64,000 nt of DNA from Xanthomonas hortorum (GTDB lineage: Bacteria; Pseudomonadota; Gammaproteobacteria; Xanthomonadales; Xanthomonadaceae): positions 2,119,001 to 2,183,000 of the forward strand of contig NZ_CP101417.1 in NCBI RefSeq assembly GCF_024339125.1. Direction: 5' to 3'. Below the pieces are notes generated by a model. It was given only the letters and a program-made list of their open reading frames with translations, searched no databases and was not told where the DNA came from. Both the position numbers and the translations under genes were made by a program. Shown here in pieces: positions 24,217 through 33,787 of this stretch. Every line of letters begins with the position of its first letter. Within the stretch, counting starts at the first letter, position 1.

Positions 24217-25062
24217 TTAGAGTCCGGGGGTAATGATATCGGTGTTTGCCAGATGTTGGGCATAAGCAGCCGGGGTCATGCCGCCGATTGCATTCTTGGG
24301 TCGCTCTTCGTTGTACGCGCGTCGCCAGCGTTCGATTTCGGTGCGCGCGTGCAGCAGTGTCGGGAACCAGTGCTCGTTGAGGCATTCGTCGCGTAGTCGG
24401 CCGTTGAACGATTCGACGTAGGCGTTCTGGTTCGGTTTGCCGGGTTGGATCAGCCGCAACTGCACACCACGGGCATGTGCCCAGGCGACCATCGCCCTGC
24501 CGCAAAACTCCTTGCCGTTGTCAGTGCGGATCACCTTCGGCAAACCGCGACTGTGTGCCAACCGATCCAGCACGCGCGCAACGCCATGTCCCGAGATCGC
24601 GCGCTCCACGTCGATGGCGACCGCTTCGTGGGTTGCATCGTCCACGATCACCAGACACTTGACCACCCGACCGTCGGCAGTGCGGTCGAACACGAAGTCC
24701 ATCGACCACACCTGATTGGCCTGCGCTGGCCGCAGCAGCGGCTGACGCTCGCTTATTGGCACCTTTTTGCGTTTGCGCCGTCGGACCTGTAGCTGCTGCT
24801 CGCGGTACAACCGCTCCACCCGTTTGTAGTTCACGATGCGCCCTTCCTGTCGCAGTTTGAGATAGATCATTCCCACGCCATAGCGGCGATGGCGATGCGC
24901 CAACGCAACGATGCGCTCGCGCAGTTCGCCATTGCGGTCTTCGCGTGGGCAATAGCGCAGCGCACTGGCGCTCATGCCGATCGCTGCCAAGGCGCGACGC
25001 TCGCTGGCGCCACGCCCGATCCACTCGCGCACCAGCGTACGACGCGCCGGTGCGCTTACCAC
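24217..25062 (-). CDS. IS3-family transposase OrfB (integrase core)
   Basis: A 281-aa DDE domain: Asp in [10 protein letters not shown], second Asp in [12 protein letters not shown], Glu in [22 protein letters not shown] helix-turn-helix-like N-terminal part ([19 protein letters not shown]) precedes it. It overlaps orfA by 7 bases in the -1 frame; an A-rich slippery run (AAAAAAG) at the end of orfA allows the frameshifted OrfAB transposase. Confidence 0.95.
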   Translation of the reverse strand: MVSAPARRTLVREWIGRGASERRALAAIGMSASALRYCPREDRNGELRERIVALAHRHRRYGVGMIYLKLRQEGRIVNYKRVERLYREQQLQVRRRKRKKVPISERQPLLRPAQANQVWSMDFVFDRTADGRVVKCLVIVDDATHEAVAIDVERAISGHGVARVLDRLAHSRGLPKVIRTDNGKEFCGRAMVAWAHARGVQLRLIQPGKPNQNAYVESFNGRLRDECLNEHWFPTLLHARTEIERWRRAYNEERPKNAIGGMTPAAYAQHLANTDIITPGL

Positions 25063-25325
25063 TTTTTTCGCAGCGCATCCTTGATCAGGTCGTTCTCGAA
25101 CAATTGCTCGGCCAGCAACTTCTTCAGCCGCGCGTTCTCGGACTCGAGGTCCTTGAGCCGCTTGGCATCAGGCACGCTCATCCCGCCGAATTTGCTGCGC
25201 CACAGGTAGTACGAGGCCTCGCTGAAGCCATGGCGCCGGCACAGGTCCTTGATCGCCACGCCGCTTTCGGCTTCGCGCAGAAAGCCGATGACCTGCTCGT
25301 CAGTAAAACGTTTCTTCACGTCCAA
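25056..25325 (-). CDS. IS3-family OrfA (DNA-binding part)
   Basis: An 89-aa protein with a helix-turn-helix ([28 protein letters not shown]) and a C-terminal leucine zipper-like segment ([25 protein letters not shown]) as in IS407-group OrfA. It ends at the slippery A run that leads into orfB. Confidence 0.95.
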   Translation of the reverse strand: MDVKKRFTDEQVIGFLREAESGVAIKDLCRRHGFSEASYYLWRSKFGGMSVPDAKRLKDLESENARLKKLLAEQLFENDLIKDALRKKW

Positions 25326-25391
25326 TCTCCTCGGGGTAGGGAATTGGACTCCAAACTGAGGCGCTACTCAAAATCGGGGGGACGTCGACAG

Positions 25392-25412
25392 CGGCAGGCA
25401 CGTTTAGATTAG
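25392..25412 (+). pseudogene. Last codons of the split integrase
   Basis: CGG CAG GCA CGT TTA GAT TAG continues the frame of 24053-24184 exactly, ending the reconstructed 398-codon integrase. This confirms that the IS3 element inserted within the gene. Confidence 0.8.
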
Positions 25413-25544
25413 GCGGCGTCCGCCGTCTCTGGCAGGAGGCGCGTATCAGATCTGCTTGCTCGTGTCGGGCCGCCTCGCTACCGTAACCGACGCCACATCT
25501 AGATGGCATATTGGAAGCCCACGAACGAATTTCAGGCAAGACCT

Positions 25545-25778
25545 GTGAAGGTGATCAATCTCCTGTTGCTGATCTCACTGGCTGCTCTAGTTGTAGCTTG
25601 TGGGAAAGAAGGGCCTAAATTGGCTCAAGCCGCAGATGCTGGAGTTGTGTTTCAGGAGGTGAAGGCCGGGACTGCAGATGCCGGAAGCATAGAGCCGAAA
25701 CAACTGCTCATGCACAATCATCCGATCATGGTTGAAACAGATCAATGCCTTCAATTCTCCAAAGGTGGCGAAAGTTGA
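25545..25778 (+). CDS. Putative small lipoprotein
   Basis: About 77 aa from GTG 25545 (a longer frame starts at ATG 25503 but would place extra residues before the signal). The hydrophobic segment VINLLLLISLAALVVAC is a lipoprotein signal with lipobox VVAC. The mature part is short and acidic. Another frame downstream (to about 25956) looks protein-like in places, so the original gene may be frameshifted. Family unknown. Confidence 0.45.
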   Translation: MKVINLLLLISLAALVVACGKEGPKLAQAADAGVVFQEVKAGTADAGSIEPKQLLMHNHPIMVETDQCLQFSKGGES

Positions 25779-25965
25779 TGTAAAGCTAATCGAACTCAAG
25801 ACTGGACTGGTTCCAGGAACGGCGACCAGTCAACCTTCAGGTAATGGTGAGAGTGCTGTGGTCGCGACCCTCGTGATCATGGGCGTCGCAGTCGACCTAG
25901 GACGAGGCAAGCGATGCTCAATATTCCCTGCATCCGTCCTATTGCGCTTCCGGTAGTTCGGACTG

Positions 25966-28900
25966 CTATGCAGTGGCCAGATCGTCAGGACCGAGATACT
26001 CGATGTCAATCCTGCTGACGTCCTGCGCCACCTTAGCGCGGAGTAGGCCACTGCGATTGGGCTTGAGTTCGCCCTTAAGCATGCCTAGCGGAGTGCCGTC
26101 CGCTGAAAGCACCCATGTCTGCCCTTCCCAGTGATGCAGTTGAACGATGGTGCCGGGCGGTGATGGTGCAGACAACCAGATGATGCTCGCCCAGTAGTGC
26201 CGATTGGCCCAACTGGACCCCTCGCTTGGTGCGACGGTCTGAGCAAACTCCATCCAAATTGGTCTTGTCTCTCTAGTTGGCCAGTCGGCCCGGGTATTCC
26301 AAGCGGCGACCACATCTCCATCCAGCCACTGCCGCAACTCACTTCCTGTGCCGAAGTTCGCGCCGGTGTCGGTGACCACTTTAATTGCGGCCAGCCGCGA
26401 GTTGAAGCCCGCTTGGATAAGGATCGATGCGGAGCGACTGAGTGTGCCAGTTACGACCGCTGGCACAGCGAGGCCAAGCTCATGGTCTTCTAGACTCAAG
26501 CCATCGGTCCCTACCGTGTCGCCATTTGCGCTAGCGCGGACTCTGATTGCTTCCATAGCCCAAGGGAGCCGATATATCAGGCCTCCTTCAATAAACTGAA
26601 GTACTTCCGATGGGATCTCCTCAACTAGGGAGATGAGAGGCTGGCCAAGCAACCAAAGTCGCAGGATGCCTCTCCAGTTCGCCGGCAACGGGTCGGGTAT
26701 AAACGGATAAAATGCAAATACACGCTCGGCGATGCTGGTGATGGAGCTGATCGCGATTTCGGAATCACCCGCTAGGATTGCACCATTAGCCTGGATGAGA
26801 AGCATGTTGACTTCTGAGGCAATGGCGTCGAGGGCGAGGCCAGTGGTCAAACCAACGCCTGCCAGAAAGTAGCCGCTACGTTGGGCTGCGGTCGACTTGT
26901 TCCAGATCAGCCGGCTGCGAGACGAAAGACCTGCCTTCAACAACCGTTGTAGTTCAGGTTCCAGACGCAGCAGGCGTCGTTGCCATAGTGAAGATTGGAG
27001 GATGTCGTCCAGAGCTGCCTCAATCCCTTCATCTGGAATGTCGCTCTCCCCGATGAGGCCGAGGATGGCTGTATCGAGCGTCGCAATGTGCCGCTCCCAA
27101 TCTTCCATGGCACGCGCACGGTCCTCCGGCTTTTCATTTGCTATCTCGGGGAATGTCCAGGCTGCGGTGTTGTTGACCACATAATCAACTAACTGATTGA
27201 TGTCACCTCCTATACGGGCACTCATTCGCGTCAGCAACTCCACGACCAGCAGGACAAGGCCGCTTTCCATATTCCGCGCGCGAAGGTCCGTGACAAGTGC
27301 GTCCCAGGCCACTCTCTTTCTTTGGGCGTCCTCGAACATTGGAAAGAGCACTACGCCTTCGATGTCGACATAAGCCCGTCCGGCACGACCGATAACGTTC
27401 TTGAATTCGCTGATTTCGATCAGCTCTCCCGCGCGGTGCAGGGAGTGCATGATGACGGCAGTAGCGGATAGGTTAAGGCCCTGCGCCAAGGTCGGAGAGG
27501 AGATTGTCACTTTTAGGACATTCTCGCGTAGTAAACGTTCGATCTCCTTACGGTAAGCCGTAGGCAGCGCGCCGTGATGAAGGGCGACGCCGAGCCTAAG
27601 GCATTTAATGATGGGGTTTTTTGAGCCAAGCCATTCCTCGCCCAGTGCGATTGCGGTGTTCAGTACATTCGGATTGGCATCAAGCAACGAGCGCAGGGCG
27701 CCGCGCTCATGCAGATCAACGATGACGTCAGCGTATGGTTCGACGCTGCGGCGTTCTGGACAGAAGATCAGCACCGTTTGACCGTCATCGACAAGCCGCC
27801 AAGCAGTGGCAAGGCAGAGTTCACGCTGGTTCTTAGGAAATAGCTGTAAGCGACGGCGCTTGGGCGGAGTCCAGTTGGGAGGGGCGGCGCCAGTGAGGAA
27901 CCTTTGGACCCAGGGTCGTTCTTCACCGACTTGTAGGTTGAGCCGAGCAGTGGGCGATGTCCATACGACCTCACCGAAGCGTAGGCGGGTTGGGCGCCAA
28001 TCATTCTTGATCAGCCCGCCGGGATGATCGCGACGCAGCCACGCGGCAAAGTCATCGAGTTGATCCCCATCGGGAAGGATAGCCGATAAGCATACGATTC
28101 GACGCTCCGATGCGTCGGCGCGGCGCAGGAGCCGCTGAATCTGTACTTCGTAGCGGACCTCACGTTCATTGAGGCCGATCATGTGCCCTTCGTCGAAGAC
28201 CAGAAGGCCGACGTCATCGAGCAGCGAAGGATCGTTGCGGAGCGCGAAGTCGAGCTTCTCTGGCGTCGCCACGACGATGTCGCGCTTGCGAATCGAGTCT
28301 TCATCAAAGGCTGTGACTCCGATGCTGCCATAGAGATTAGAAATGGTTTTGCCGAGGGGGCCGAATGTCCGTTGGAGTGTGGCTTCGGTCTGTGCCGAGA
28401 GCGCGCGCAGTGGCGTGATGAACGCCACCCTCTTGCCACCGGCGAGGCAGCGCAGGATGCACAGCTCAGCAATGCGAGTCTTGCCGGCACTCGTCGGCAG
28501 CGAAACAACTAAGTCGTCCGACTGATCGACGGCGCGGGCGGCGCTCTCAATCTGCGATGGCCAAAGGTCAATTTCTGCCCTGCGGCGACGCTGCAAGGCT
28601 GCAATGAATAGTTCGCGCAAATGTGGCCAGTCGGCCGCTGTCCCTCCCAATGGCTGCAATGGCACCCTTTCATGGAACGTGCTCGACCAAAGGTCCGAAA
28701 GGAGATCAATGGCGACGCGAAGTACCCACCACTGAGGCAGCATGTTCATTTGGCTGCAAACTTCTAGGTTGACGCGTAGTTGCTCGAGCGCGCGATCGAC
28801 GAACTCTCGCTCGCCGCGATCGAGCGCAAGCAGGTAGAGTGACATGCCGGACATGAAGGTGTCGGTGATCGCGGTATTCAGACCTTCGAAGAGGAAGTCG

Positions 28901-29487
28901 TCACCATTGGTGTCTGGAAATACGTTCGCGCGCTCTAGTTGTTCGAGTCGAGATTCTATGGACGCGGCTATCCGCTCATCACTGCCTTTGCCGAAAGTGC
29001 GGTAGTCGAGGACGCTGGTGCGCAAGGCATCGAAATTCCGCGTCATCAACTGAGCCAGCGCCCGCTCGATCGGTGAGAAATTTTCCTCTCGCTCAACGAT
29101 TGCAAGGAGCGAATAGGCGCGTGCAGACAGGTGGGCGAGATGGTAGGCGGCAGCGGCCATGACAAAGTGGAAGTCGCGATCGGCCTCTTGGCGATTGCCC
29201 TTTGCCATCACCGCCTCAAGGGCAGTTGCAGCCTGTTCGAAGGCTGTGCGAGCCACAGCCGGGTCGCCGTCGAGCTCTCGGAGGCGCAAGCCAAGACCAA
29301 GCAGGGCGTAGGCGTAGCTGTGTAGGTCGTAACTAAGCTGCGATGAGAAGTCCGGTGCATCGAGCGGAAGTGCACCGTCACGCCAGATGATGGCGCGGGC
29401 TTGCCCCCGAGCTATCAGTCGCCCTCGAAAGCCGGGAGCCGTCGCTTGAGCTATATCCGCAGCAATGGACTCAGGGGTTGTTGGCAT
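25966..29487 (-). CDS. hamB: Hachiman-like defence helicase (HamB)
   Basis: Superfamily 2, Ski2-like DNA/RNA helicase of 1173 aa. An N-terminal helical region of about 300 aa precedes the motor: motif I PTSAGKT (331-337), motif II DEGH (432-435), motif III-like LSAILPDG, the second RecA lobe with TISSPTLAQGLNLSA, and motif VI NVIGRAGRA (697-705), then a long helical C-terminal part. It is the partner of the nuclease encoded just upstream; their frames overlap by 17 bases, indicating translational coupling. The pair matches Hachiman/AbpAB-type anti-phage systems, where the helicase senses DNA and releases the nuclease. Assignment rests on domain pairing and motifs, not on a search. Confidence 0.82.
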   Translation of the reverse strand: MPTTPESIAADIAQATAPGFRGRLIARGQARAIIWRDGALPLDAPDFSSQLSYDLHSYAYALLGLGLRLRELDGDPAVARTAFEQAATALEAVMAKGNRQEADRDFHFVMAAAAYHLAHLSARAYSLLAIVEREENFSPIERALAQLMTRNFDALRTSVLDYRTFGKGSDERIAASIESRLEQLERANVFPDTNGDDFLFEGLNTAITDTFMSGMSLYLLALDRGEREFVDRALEQLRVNLEVCSQMNMLPQWWVLRVAIDLLSDLWSSTFHERVPLQPLGGTAADWPHLRELFIAALQRRRRAEIDLWPSQIESAARAVDQSDDLVVSLPTSAGKTRIAELCILRCLAGGKRVAFITPLRALSAQTEATLQRTFGPLGKTISNLYGSIGVTAFDEDSIRKRDIVVATPEKLDFALRNDPSLLDDVGLLVFDEGHMIGLNEREVRYEVQIQRLLRRADASERRIVCLSAILPDGDQLDDFAAWLRRDHPGGLIKNDWRPTRLRFGEVVWTSPTARLNLQVGEERPWVQRFLTGAAPPNWTPPKRRRLQLFPKNQRELCLATAWRLVDDGQTVLIFCPERRSVEPYADVIVDLHERGALRSLLDANPNVLNTAIALGEEWLGSKNPIIKCLRLGVALHHGALPTAYRKEIERLLRENVLKVTISSPTLAQGLNLSATAVIMHSLHRAGELIEISEFKNVIGRAGRAYVDIEGVVLFPMFEDAQRKRVAWDALVTDLRARNMESGLVLLVVELLTRMSARIGGDINQLVDYVVNNTAAWTFPEIANEKPEDRARAMEDWERHIATLDTAILGLIGESDIPDEGIEAALDDILQSSLWQRRLLRLEPELQRLLKAGLSSRSRLIWNKSTAAQRSGYFLAGVGLTTGLALDAIASEVNMLLIQANGAILAGDSEIAISSITSIAERVFAFYPFIPDPLPANWRGILRLWLLGQPLISLVEEIPSEVLQFIEGGLIYRLPWAMEAIRVRASANGDTVGTDGLSLEDHELGLAVPAVVTGTLSRSASILIQAGFNSRLAAIKVVTDTGANFGTGSELRQWLDGDVVAAWNTRADWPTRETRPIWMEFAQTVAPSEGSSWANRHYWASIIWLSAPSPPGTIVQLHHWEGQTWVLSADGTPLGMLKGELKPNRSGLLRAKVAQDVSRIDIEYLGPDDLATA

Positions 29488-30775
29488 TGGCGATCACTCT
29501 GTCGTAGACCGCACTGACGAAGGCTACATGTCCTTCCACGCGAATTCCTACAGCCCACTGATTGATAGAGCCGGTATAAGCTTGCAGCGAGCCGGCTAGA
29601 AATGTGTCTGGTGCATTTCCTGAGAATGTGAAAAGTAGATGCTGAACACTCTGCGGTTGGACGCCATGCTTGAGTTGCGCATCATCGATTGCATCGGCCA
29701 GCGCCAGATTGCCGAGTTCCACTAGACGCGCAGAGATAAAGTGCAGGGCGTGTGCTGAAGGCAATCCTCCATCCTTGTCCAGCCCGGCTCGGGCTTCGGT
29801 CATGACCTGGGCGGTCAGGCCGGCGCGACTCTTCGCCTCTGTCTTCAAGAACTGAAGGCGTTGCGAGTGGGGATCTTGCCGGATTCCAATCACGTCTTCA
29901 CCACGCATGGCCATATTGCGATGATCTTTCCAGCGCAGGCGTTTGATCGGCGCGCTGTAGCCACCGCTGCAAGCAGCTATCCATTCCGTTGCATAGATTT
30001 CACCGAGATCACCGGACCGAATCTGCTTAGTGGTCGGTAGCTTTTTCTCGATCAACGCGGCGGCTGCTGGCTTGCCGAGCCGCGCCAGTGCCCGGGCGAC
30101 GTGCTCTTCCGAAGCATAGTGAGAGGGCACGATAGCCGCCGTCGCCTGAATGCCGACGGCTAGATTTGCTGCCTGTGCGGTCATCACACGCCGATGGTGG
30201 TTTCCCAGCACCGTATCTACCGAACTGCACCAATCACTGAACTGTGCCATCCTCGTTCCTTCCTTTAGCTGGGAAAAATTCGCGTACGTGAAAAAGGGCG
30301 CCCCGGTTTCTGTGGCGCGGCGGATTTTGGACTCGATGACTTGAGTGAGCGGGATCTCGCGTTCTAGCATCTCGTACAGGTCAAGCCCGTCGCTGTGTGC
30401 GTGCGGTTTTACCGCCGCTACCTGCATCAGGTCCGCTTTGAGTTTGGCAATCGACGCGTGGTCGGGCCGGGTGGGCTGTGTGCCTGCCGACGATCGCGAC
30501 GGCTTGGCGTCGTGGTTTAGGCGAACGATCAGGCTTTGACATCGGGTCTGGACAACAGCGACAGGGGCGGCGCTGCCGGATCGGATCAGATATCCGGCCC
30601 GATGCCCCCACGGTGCGTCAAGGGCACGAATGGCAGCCGCGTCATCGCATACCTGAAAGAAATGGCGGAGACGTTTGCCGTTAGATCTCCCATTGACCGC
30701 GTACTTCGGGTCGTCGATGTTAACCTTGAGTTCGGACGCGAAGAAATCCGAGAAGCTTGTTTCGGAGAAATCCAA
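29471..30775 (-). CDS. hamA: Hachiman-like DUF1837 nuclease (HamA)
   Basis: A 434-aa protein. The C-terminal domain has a PD-(D/E)xK-type site: Glu259 in SGDLGEIYATEWI, Asp294 in MRGEDVIGI and Glu313-x-Lys315 in LKTEAKSRAGL, as in the DUF1837 domain of HamA/AbpA. The first 240 residues form an additional, unrecognised helical part, so the protein is larger than the classical HamA. It is the first gene of the defence operon, directly followed by the helicase. The start is TTG 30775, because no ATG fits better; it has a weak ribosome site. In known systems the nuclease degrades DNA and causes abortive arrest during phage infection. Confidence 0.75.
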   Translation of the reverse strand: MDFSETSFSDFFASELKVNIDDPKYAVNGRSNGKRLRHFFQVCDDAAAIRALDAPWGHRAGYLIRSGSAAPVAVVQTRCQSLIVRLNHDAKPSRSSAGTQPTRPDHASIAKLKADLMQVAAVKPHAHSDGLDLYEMLEREIPLTQVIESKIRRATETGAPFFTYANFSQLKEGTRMAQFSDWCSSVDTVLGNHHRRVMTAQAANLAVGIQATAAIVPSHYASEEHVARALARLGKPAAAALIEKKLPTTKQIRSGDLGEIYATEWIAACSGGYSAPIKRLRWKDHRNMAMRGEDVIGIRQDPHSQRLQFLKTEAKSRAGLTAQVMTEARAGLDKDGGLPSAHALHFISARLVELGNLALADAIDDAQLKHGVQPQSVQHLLFTFSGNAPDTFLAGSLQAYTGSINQWAVGIRVEGHVAFVSAVYDRVIANANNP

Positions 30776-31800
30776 TACGGAGCCAGGACCTCGGACGAAG
30801 TCAACGGGGTCGTCAATTAATCGTAGGTCAATGAATCGAAGCGAATTTATACCCTCCCTCCTGCAAGCGGTCTTCAGCGGCTGTAGGCTGCTTCTTTGAG
30901 TGTCGCAATACTAGCGACGACGTCATTACACGACGACAATTTCTTGTCAAATGGTGCCGTGGTTAGTTGTCGATGCGCAAGCCCTTGACGCGCGCCTCGA
31001 ATATCCGCTCGGTGCACGTATGAAGGGTAGCTAGAAGATTTAACGTGCTGCATCATGACACGGGTCGTACAACCATTGCGGCCGGAGACTGGGACAATGT
31101 ACGTGCTGCGTGAGGCGGGGGAGACGTCATCACTCTCTTCACTTCAGTCCTTGCGTGGTGCCACGCCAACATCAACGCCAACGCAATCAGAACAGGCCTT
31201 ATCGGTCTATGCCAAACAGGTTCGACAATGCCAGCTCGCTCCGGACCGGACTGAGGAACGTCCGATGCCTGATAAGGCCCGCCACAGGTCGACGCCGCTG
31301 CCCTGGTGGCGATCGATGGCCTCCATTTCAGTCGCACTGCAACTCAAGTTCTGGACCGCATCCAACGACTCATCCAGCTGCTAGAAAGAGCAGGCGCCGA
31401 TCAGCGCGCAGCTGACTAGGGAACAGGCATTGTCGGAGCATTAGACGCTGGAACTGCTTGGTTTCACCAGACTCAAGTGATGGGGCGGCGACGTGCCCGC
31501 TCAATCCCCGCTGTGCAAAACGCATGAGTTGGTCCAAGCTAGTACTAACGCGGCCGTCCGCAGCGGAACGGACTCAGCAGTGAGCTGGGAATACAGAGCA
31601 ACATCAACCGCCTCATTTGCCACTTCTTGCGGGCATTCGCGGGCATGGCTCAGGTCATCAAGGCGAAGGCTCTCAGTTCGAATGATGCCAAGTTAGTTGC
31701 GCATTGGGTCGACTAAACCAGAAATGTTTTGCTTGGAGGGAGCCATGCCTCACAGAACGCCGTTATTCGATCAAACTAATTTCAAACCCATACTACCTAA
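30776..31800. other. About 1 kb without a recognisable gene
   Basis: No convincing gene on either strand. Short open frames exist but have neither ribosome sites nor recognisable sequence. One 40-codon stretch (about 31280-31400, LVAIDGLHFSRTATQVLDRIQRLIQLLERAGADQRAAD) looks like the helical end of a decayed gene. The region 30776-30950 should contain the promoter of the defence operon. Confidence 0.5.
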
Positions 31801-32959
31801 GGAAGGTCTGAACAATGAGGCCTGAGAGTGCGGGATGTCGCATCGTTCCGGAGAGTCGCGTTTGGATCTTCGGATTTTTCGCAATTTCTGGAGCTTTCCT
31901 TGGGAATTCCCCGGGTTACAGGCGCACGCTCCCCATCGTCGGCAGTAACTGCTTTCGCTTCATCCACAGGTTCGATAGCGCAAACAAGGTCAGCACCTGC
32001 GCGGTGTTCTTGGCCAGGCCGCGATAGCGGACCTTGGTGTAGCCGAACTGGCGCTTGATCACCCGGAATGGATGCTCCACCTTCGCGCGCACACTGGCCT
32101 TGAAGTGTTCCCAACGTCTTTCCCGAGCACGCTCGCGCTTGTTGCCGAGGGCTTGCATCGTCGAGGGCCTGGCGGCGATGAAGAATGCAGCCTTGCAGGC
32201 CTGCAGTTCTTCGCGTTTGTCCGCACCGGTGTAGCCGCTATCGCCGAACACGCTGTCTTCTTTGCCATGCAGCAACGTGTGCATCACCGTGACATCGGCG
32301 ACGTTGGCGGCTGTGCAATGGACGTGGTGCACCAACCCGGAAAATTCATCCACGCCGATGTGCGCCTTCATCCCGAAATACCACTGATTGCCCTTCTTGG
32401 TCTGATGCATCTCAGGGTCGCGCGCGTTGTCGGCATTCTTGGTCGAACTGGGCGCCGCGATCAGCGTCGCATCGACGATCGTGCCCGACCGCAGGCTCTG
32501 GCCCTTACGCGCCAGATGCGCGTTGACCGCTTCCAGCATCCGCGCGGCAAGGCCATGGGTCTCCAGCAGGCGGCGAAAGTTGAGAATCGTGGTCTCGTCC
32601 GGAACGTTGTCCAAGCCACCGAGCTGGGCAAAGCGCCGCAAGGTCGGAATCTCGTGCAGCGCTTCTTCCATCGCCGGATCGCTCAGCGCATACCACTGCT
32701 GCAGCAGATGAATCCGCAACATCGTCGCCAGTGCGTACGGCTGCCGACCTGGCCGCCCCGACACGGGATAGTGCGGCGCGATCAGCCCGAGCAGTTGCTG
32801 CCACGGAACCACCTGCTCCATCTCGGCCAGAAAGATCTCCCGCCGGGTCTGCTTGCGCTTGCCCAGGCCCTCAGCGTCACCGAACGTCAGTTGCATGGAT
32901 CACTCCTCAACATGAGGCGGGTAGTGTCGCGTATCTGTGGTGCGTTGTTCAGAGGTTCC
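31801..32959 (-). mobile_element. IS5-family insertion sequence
   Basis: About 1.16 kb with inverted ends GGAAGGTCTGAACAA (left) and, inverted from the right, GGAACCTCTGAACAA. The flanks are CTAA on the left and TTAG on the right. Both fit YTAR-like targets but they are not a direct duplication, so this copy may be a recombinant of two insertions. It carries one transposase gene. Confidence 0.85.
31916..32896 (-). CDS. IS5-family transposase
   Basis: DDE transposase of 326 aa, IS5 group (similar in layout to IS1051-like elements of Xanthomonas). N-terminal DUF772-like part (GRPGRQPYALATMLRIHLLQQWYALSD). Core with Asp in GTIVDATLIAAPSS, Asp in VFGDSGYTGADKRE, and Glu in VRAKVEHPFRVIKRQFG. Intact frame. 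Confidence 0.95.
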   Translation of the reverse strand: MQLTFGDAEGLGKRKQTRREIFLAEMEQVVPWQQLLGLIAPHYPVSGRPGRQPYALATMLRIHLLQQWYALSDPAMEEALHEIPTLRRFAQLGGLDNVPDETTILNFRRLLETHGLAARMLEAVNAHLARKGQSLRSGTIVDATLIAAPSSTKNADNARDPEMHQTKKGNQWYFGMKAHIGVDEFSGLVHHVHCTAANVADVTVMHTLLHGKEDSVFGDSGYTGADKREELQACKAAFFIAARPSTMQALGNKRERARERRWEHFKASVRAKVEHPFRVIKRQFGYTKVRYRGLAKNTAQVLTLFALSNLWMKRKQLLPTMGSVRL

Positions 32960-32997
32960 TTAGCTGATCTTTCGTCGTGCATGGCGATGGTGTGAAG

Positions 32998-33025
32998 AAA
33001 AAAGCCCGGGCATGCCCGGGCTTTT
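32998..33025 (-). terminator. Terminator of the secreted nuclease gene
   Basis: AAAGCCCGGGC and GCCCGGGCTTT form an 11-bp stem with a 2-base centre. On the minus strand it is followed by a T run (TTTTTTC). It lies 25 bases after the nuclease stop. Confidence 0.85.
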
Positions 33026-33049
33026 CTACTTCGCGTCCCTGACCGGTGA

Positions 33050-33787
33050 TCAGCTCAGGTCGCAATTGCTCGGCTGCGGCCAGGTGGTGGCAGGCAGCAT
33101 GGCCTTGACGGCGGCCGGAGCGGTGATGCCGATGGCGCTGGCGCCGTACAGGTCTTCCAGTTCGTCGATGCTGACGATGTAGCTATCGAGCGAACCGAGC
33201 GTGGCACTGTTGGGAATCAGCCAGCTGATCGCGCGCGTGCCGCCGCCCGGGTTGGCGGTGATGATCGTCTTCCAGAAGAAATCCGGGGTGCGGATGCCGT
33301 GGCTGGTCAGGAAGTAATCGTTGGTGGTGTCGCTGTAGATCACCCCGCCGTAGACCTGCACGCTGGCGATGTCGCGGTAACACTCGGCCACGTTTTCGGC
33401 ACGCACCCAGATGCCCTGGTTGAAGCTGGCCACCTGCGGCACGATGTTGGACATCAGGTTGGCGCGACGGATGTAGGTCGCGTTGTAGTCCATGTGGTTG
33501 GAGGTCACCAGGTGGCCGCGATCGTAGCCGGTGCGCACGCTGGCGTAGGAGGCAGTGGAGGTCTGGCCGGCGCAGCCGCTGGGCAGTTCGGTATCCAGAT
33601 TGAAGCTGGACGGACGCGCCGCCGAGCCGGTATCGGCCTGCAGGACGTATTCGTAGCGCAGCGCGGTGTGGTTGGTGCAGTCGTAGCTCAGGGTGTAACC
33701 GCCCTTGTTGAGGGTGACGACCTGTGCATTTGCGGTGGCACTGAAAGCGGTGAGAAGCAGAACGGCGAAGAAGGTCCTGAAGCGCAT
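33050..33787 (-). CDS. Secreted DNA/RNA non-specific endonuclease
   Basis: Beta-beta-alpha-metal nuclease of the NUC1/NucA family, 245 aa. A cleavable signal peptide (residues 1-22, ending ANA) is followed by the domain with active-site motif YDRGHLVTSNHMDYN (catalytic His, about 107) and the metal-site Asn in SFNQGIW. It is exported and digests nucleic acids outside the cytoplasm, for nutrition or against extracellular DNA. The ATG at 33787 has AAGGAG upstream; a longer in-frame extension to 33913 lacks a ribosome site and would bury the signal peptide. Confidence 0.93.
   Translation of the reverse strand: MRFRTFFAVLLLTAFSATANAQVVTLNKGGYTLSYDCTNHTALRYEYVLQADTGSAARPSSFNLDTELPSGCAGQTSTASYASVRTGYDRGHLVTSNHMDYNATYIRRANLMSNIVPQVASFNQGIWVRAENVAECYRDIASVQVYGGVIYSDTTNDYFLTSHGIRTPDFFWKTIITANPGGGTRAISWLIPNSATLGSLDSYIVSIDELEDLYGASAIGITAPAAVKAMLPATTWPQPSNCDLS

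Larger units (their letters stand above)
24185..25387 (-). mobile_element. IS3-family element, IS407 group (IS1404-like)
   Basis: 1203 bp with inverted ends CGACGTCCCCCCG on both sides followed by a shared TGAGTAGCG block, and target duplication ACAG (24181-24184 and 25388-25391). It carries overlapping orfA and orfB as in the IS407 group. Size and ends resemble IS1404 of Xanthomonas, but this is from memory and not searched. It inserted into the last codons of the already interrupted integrase. Confidence 0.88.

Noticed and set aside
25732..25956. Small frame after the lipoprotein gene
   Set aside because: May be the frameshifted remainder of the preceding gene, but there is no start signal or family match to support it as a gene.
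31053..31384. Possible genes on both strands near 31.1-31.4 kb
   Set aside because: No ribosome sites, no recognisable protein features, and overlapping frames of equal quality on both strands.
112..33000. Right attachment site (repeat of the tRNA 3' end) for the island
   Set aside because: No second copy of the T-arm to CCA sequence was seen between the tRNA and the nuclease gene, so the island end could not be fixed.
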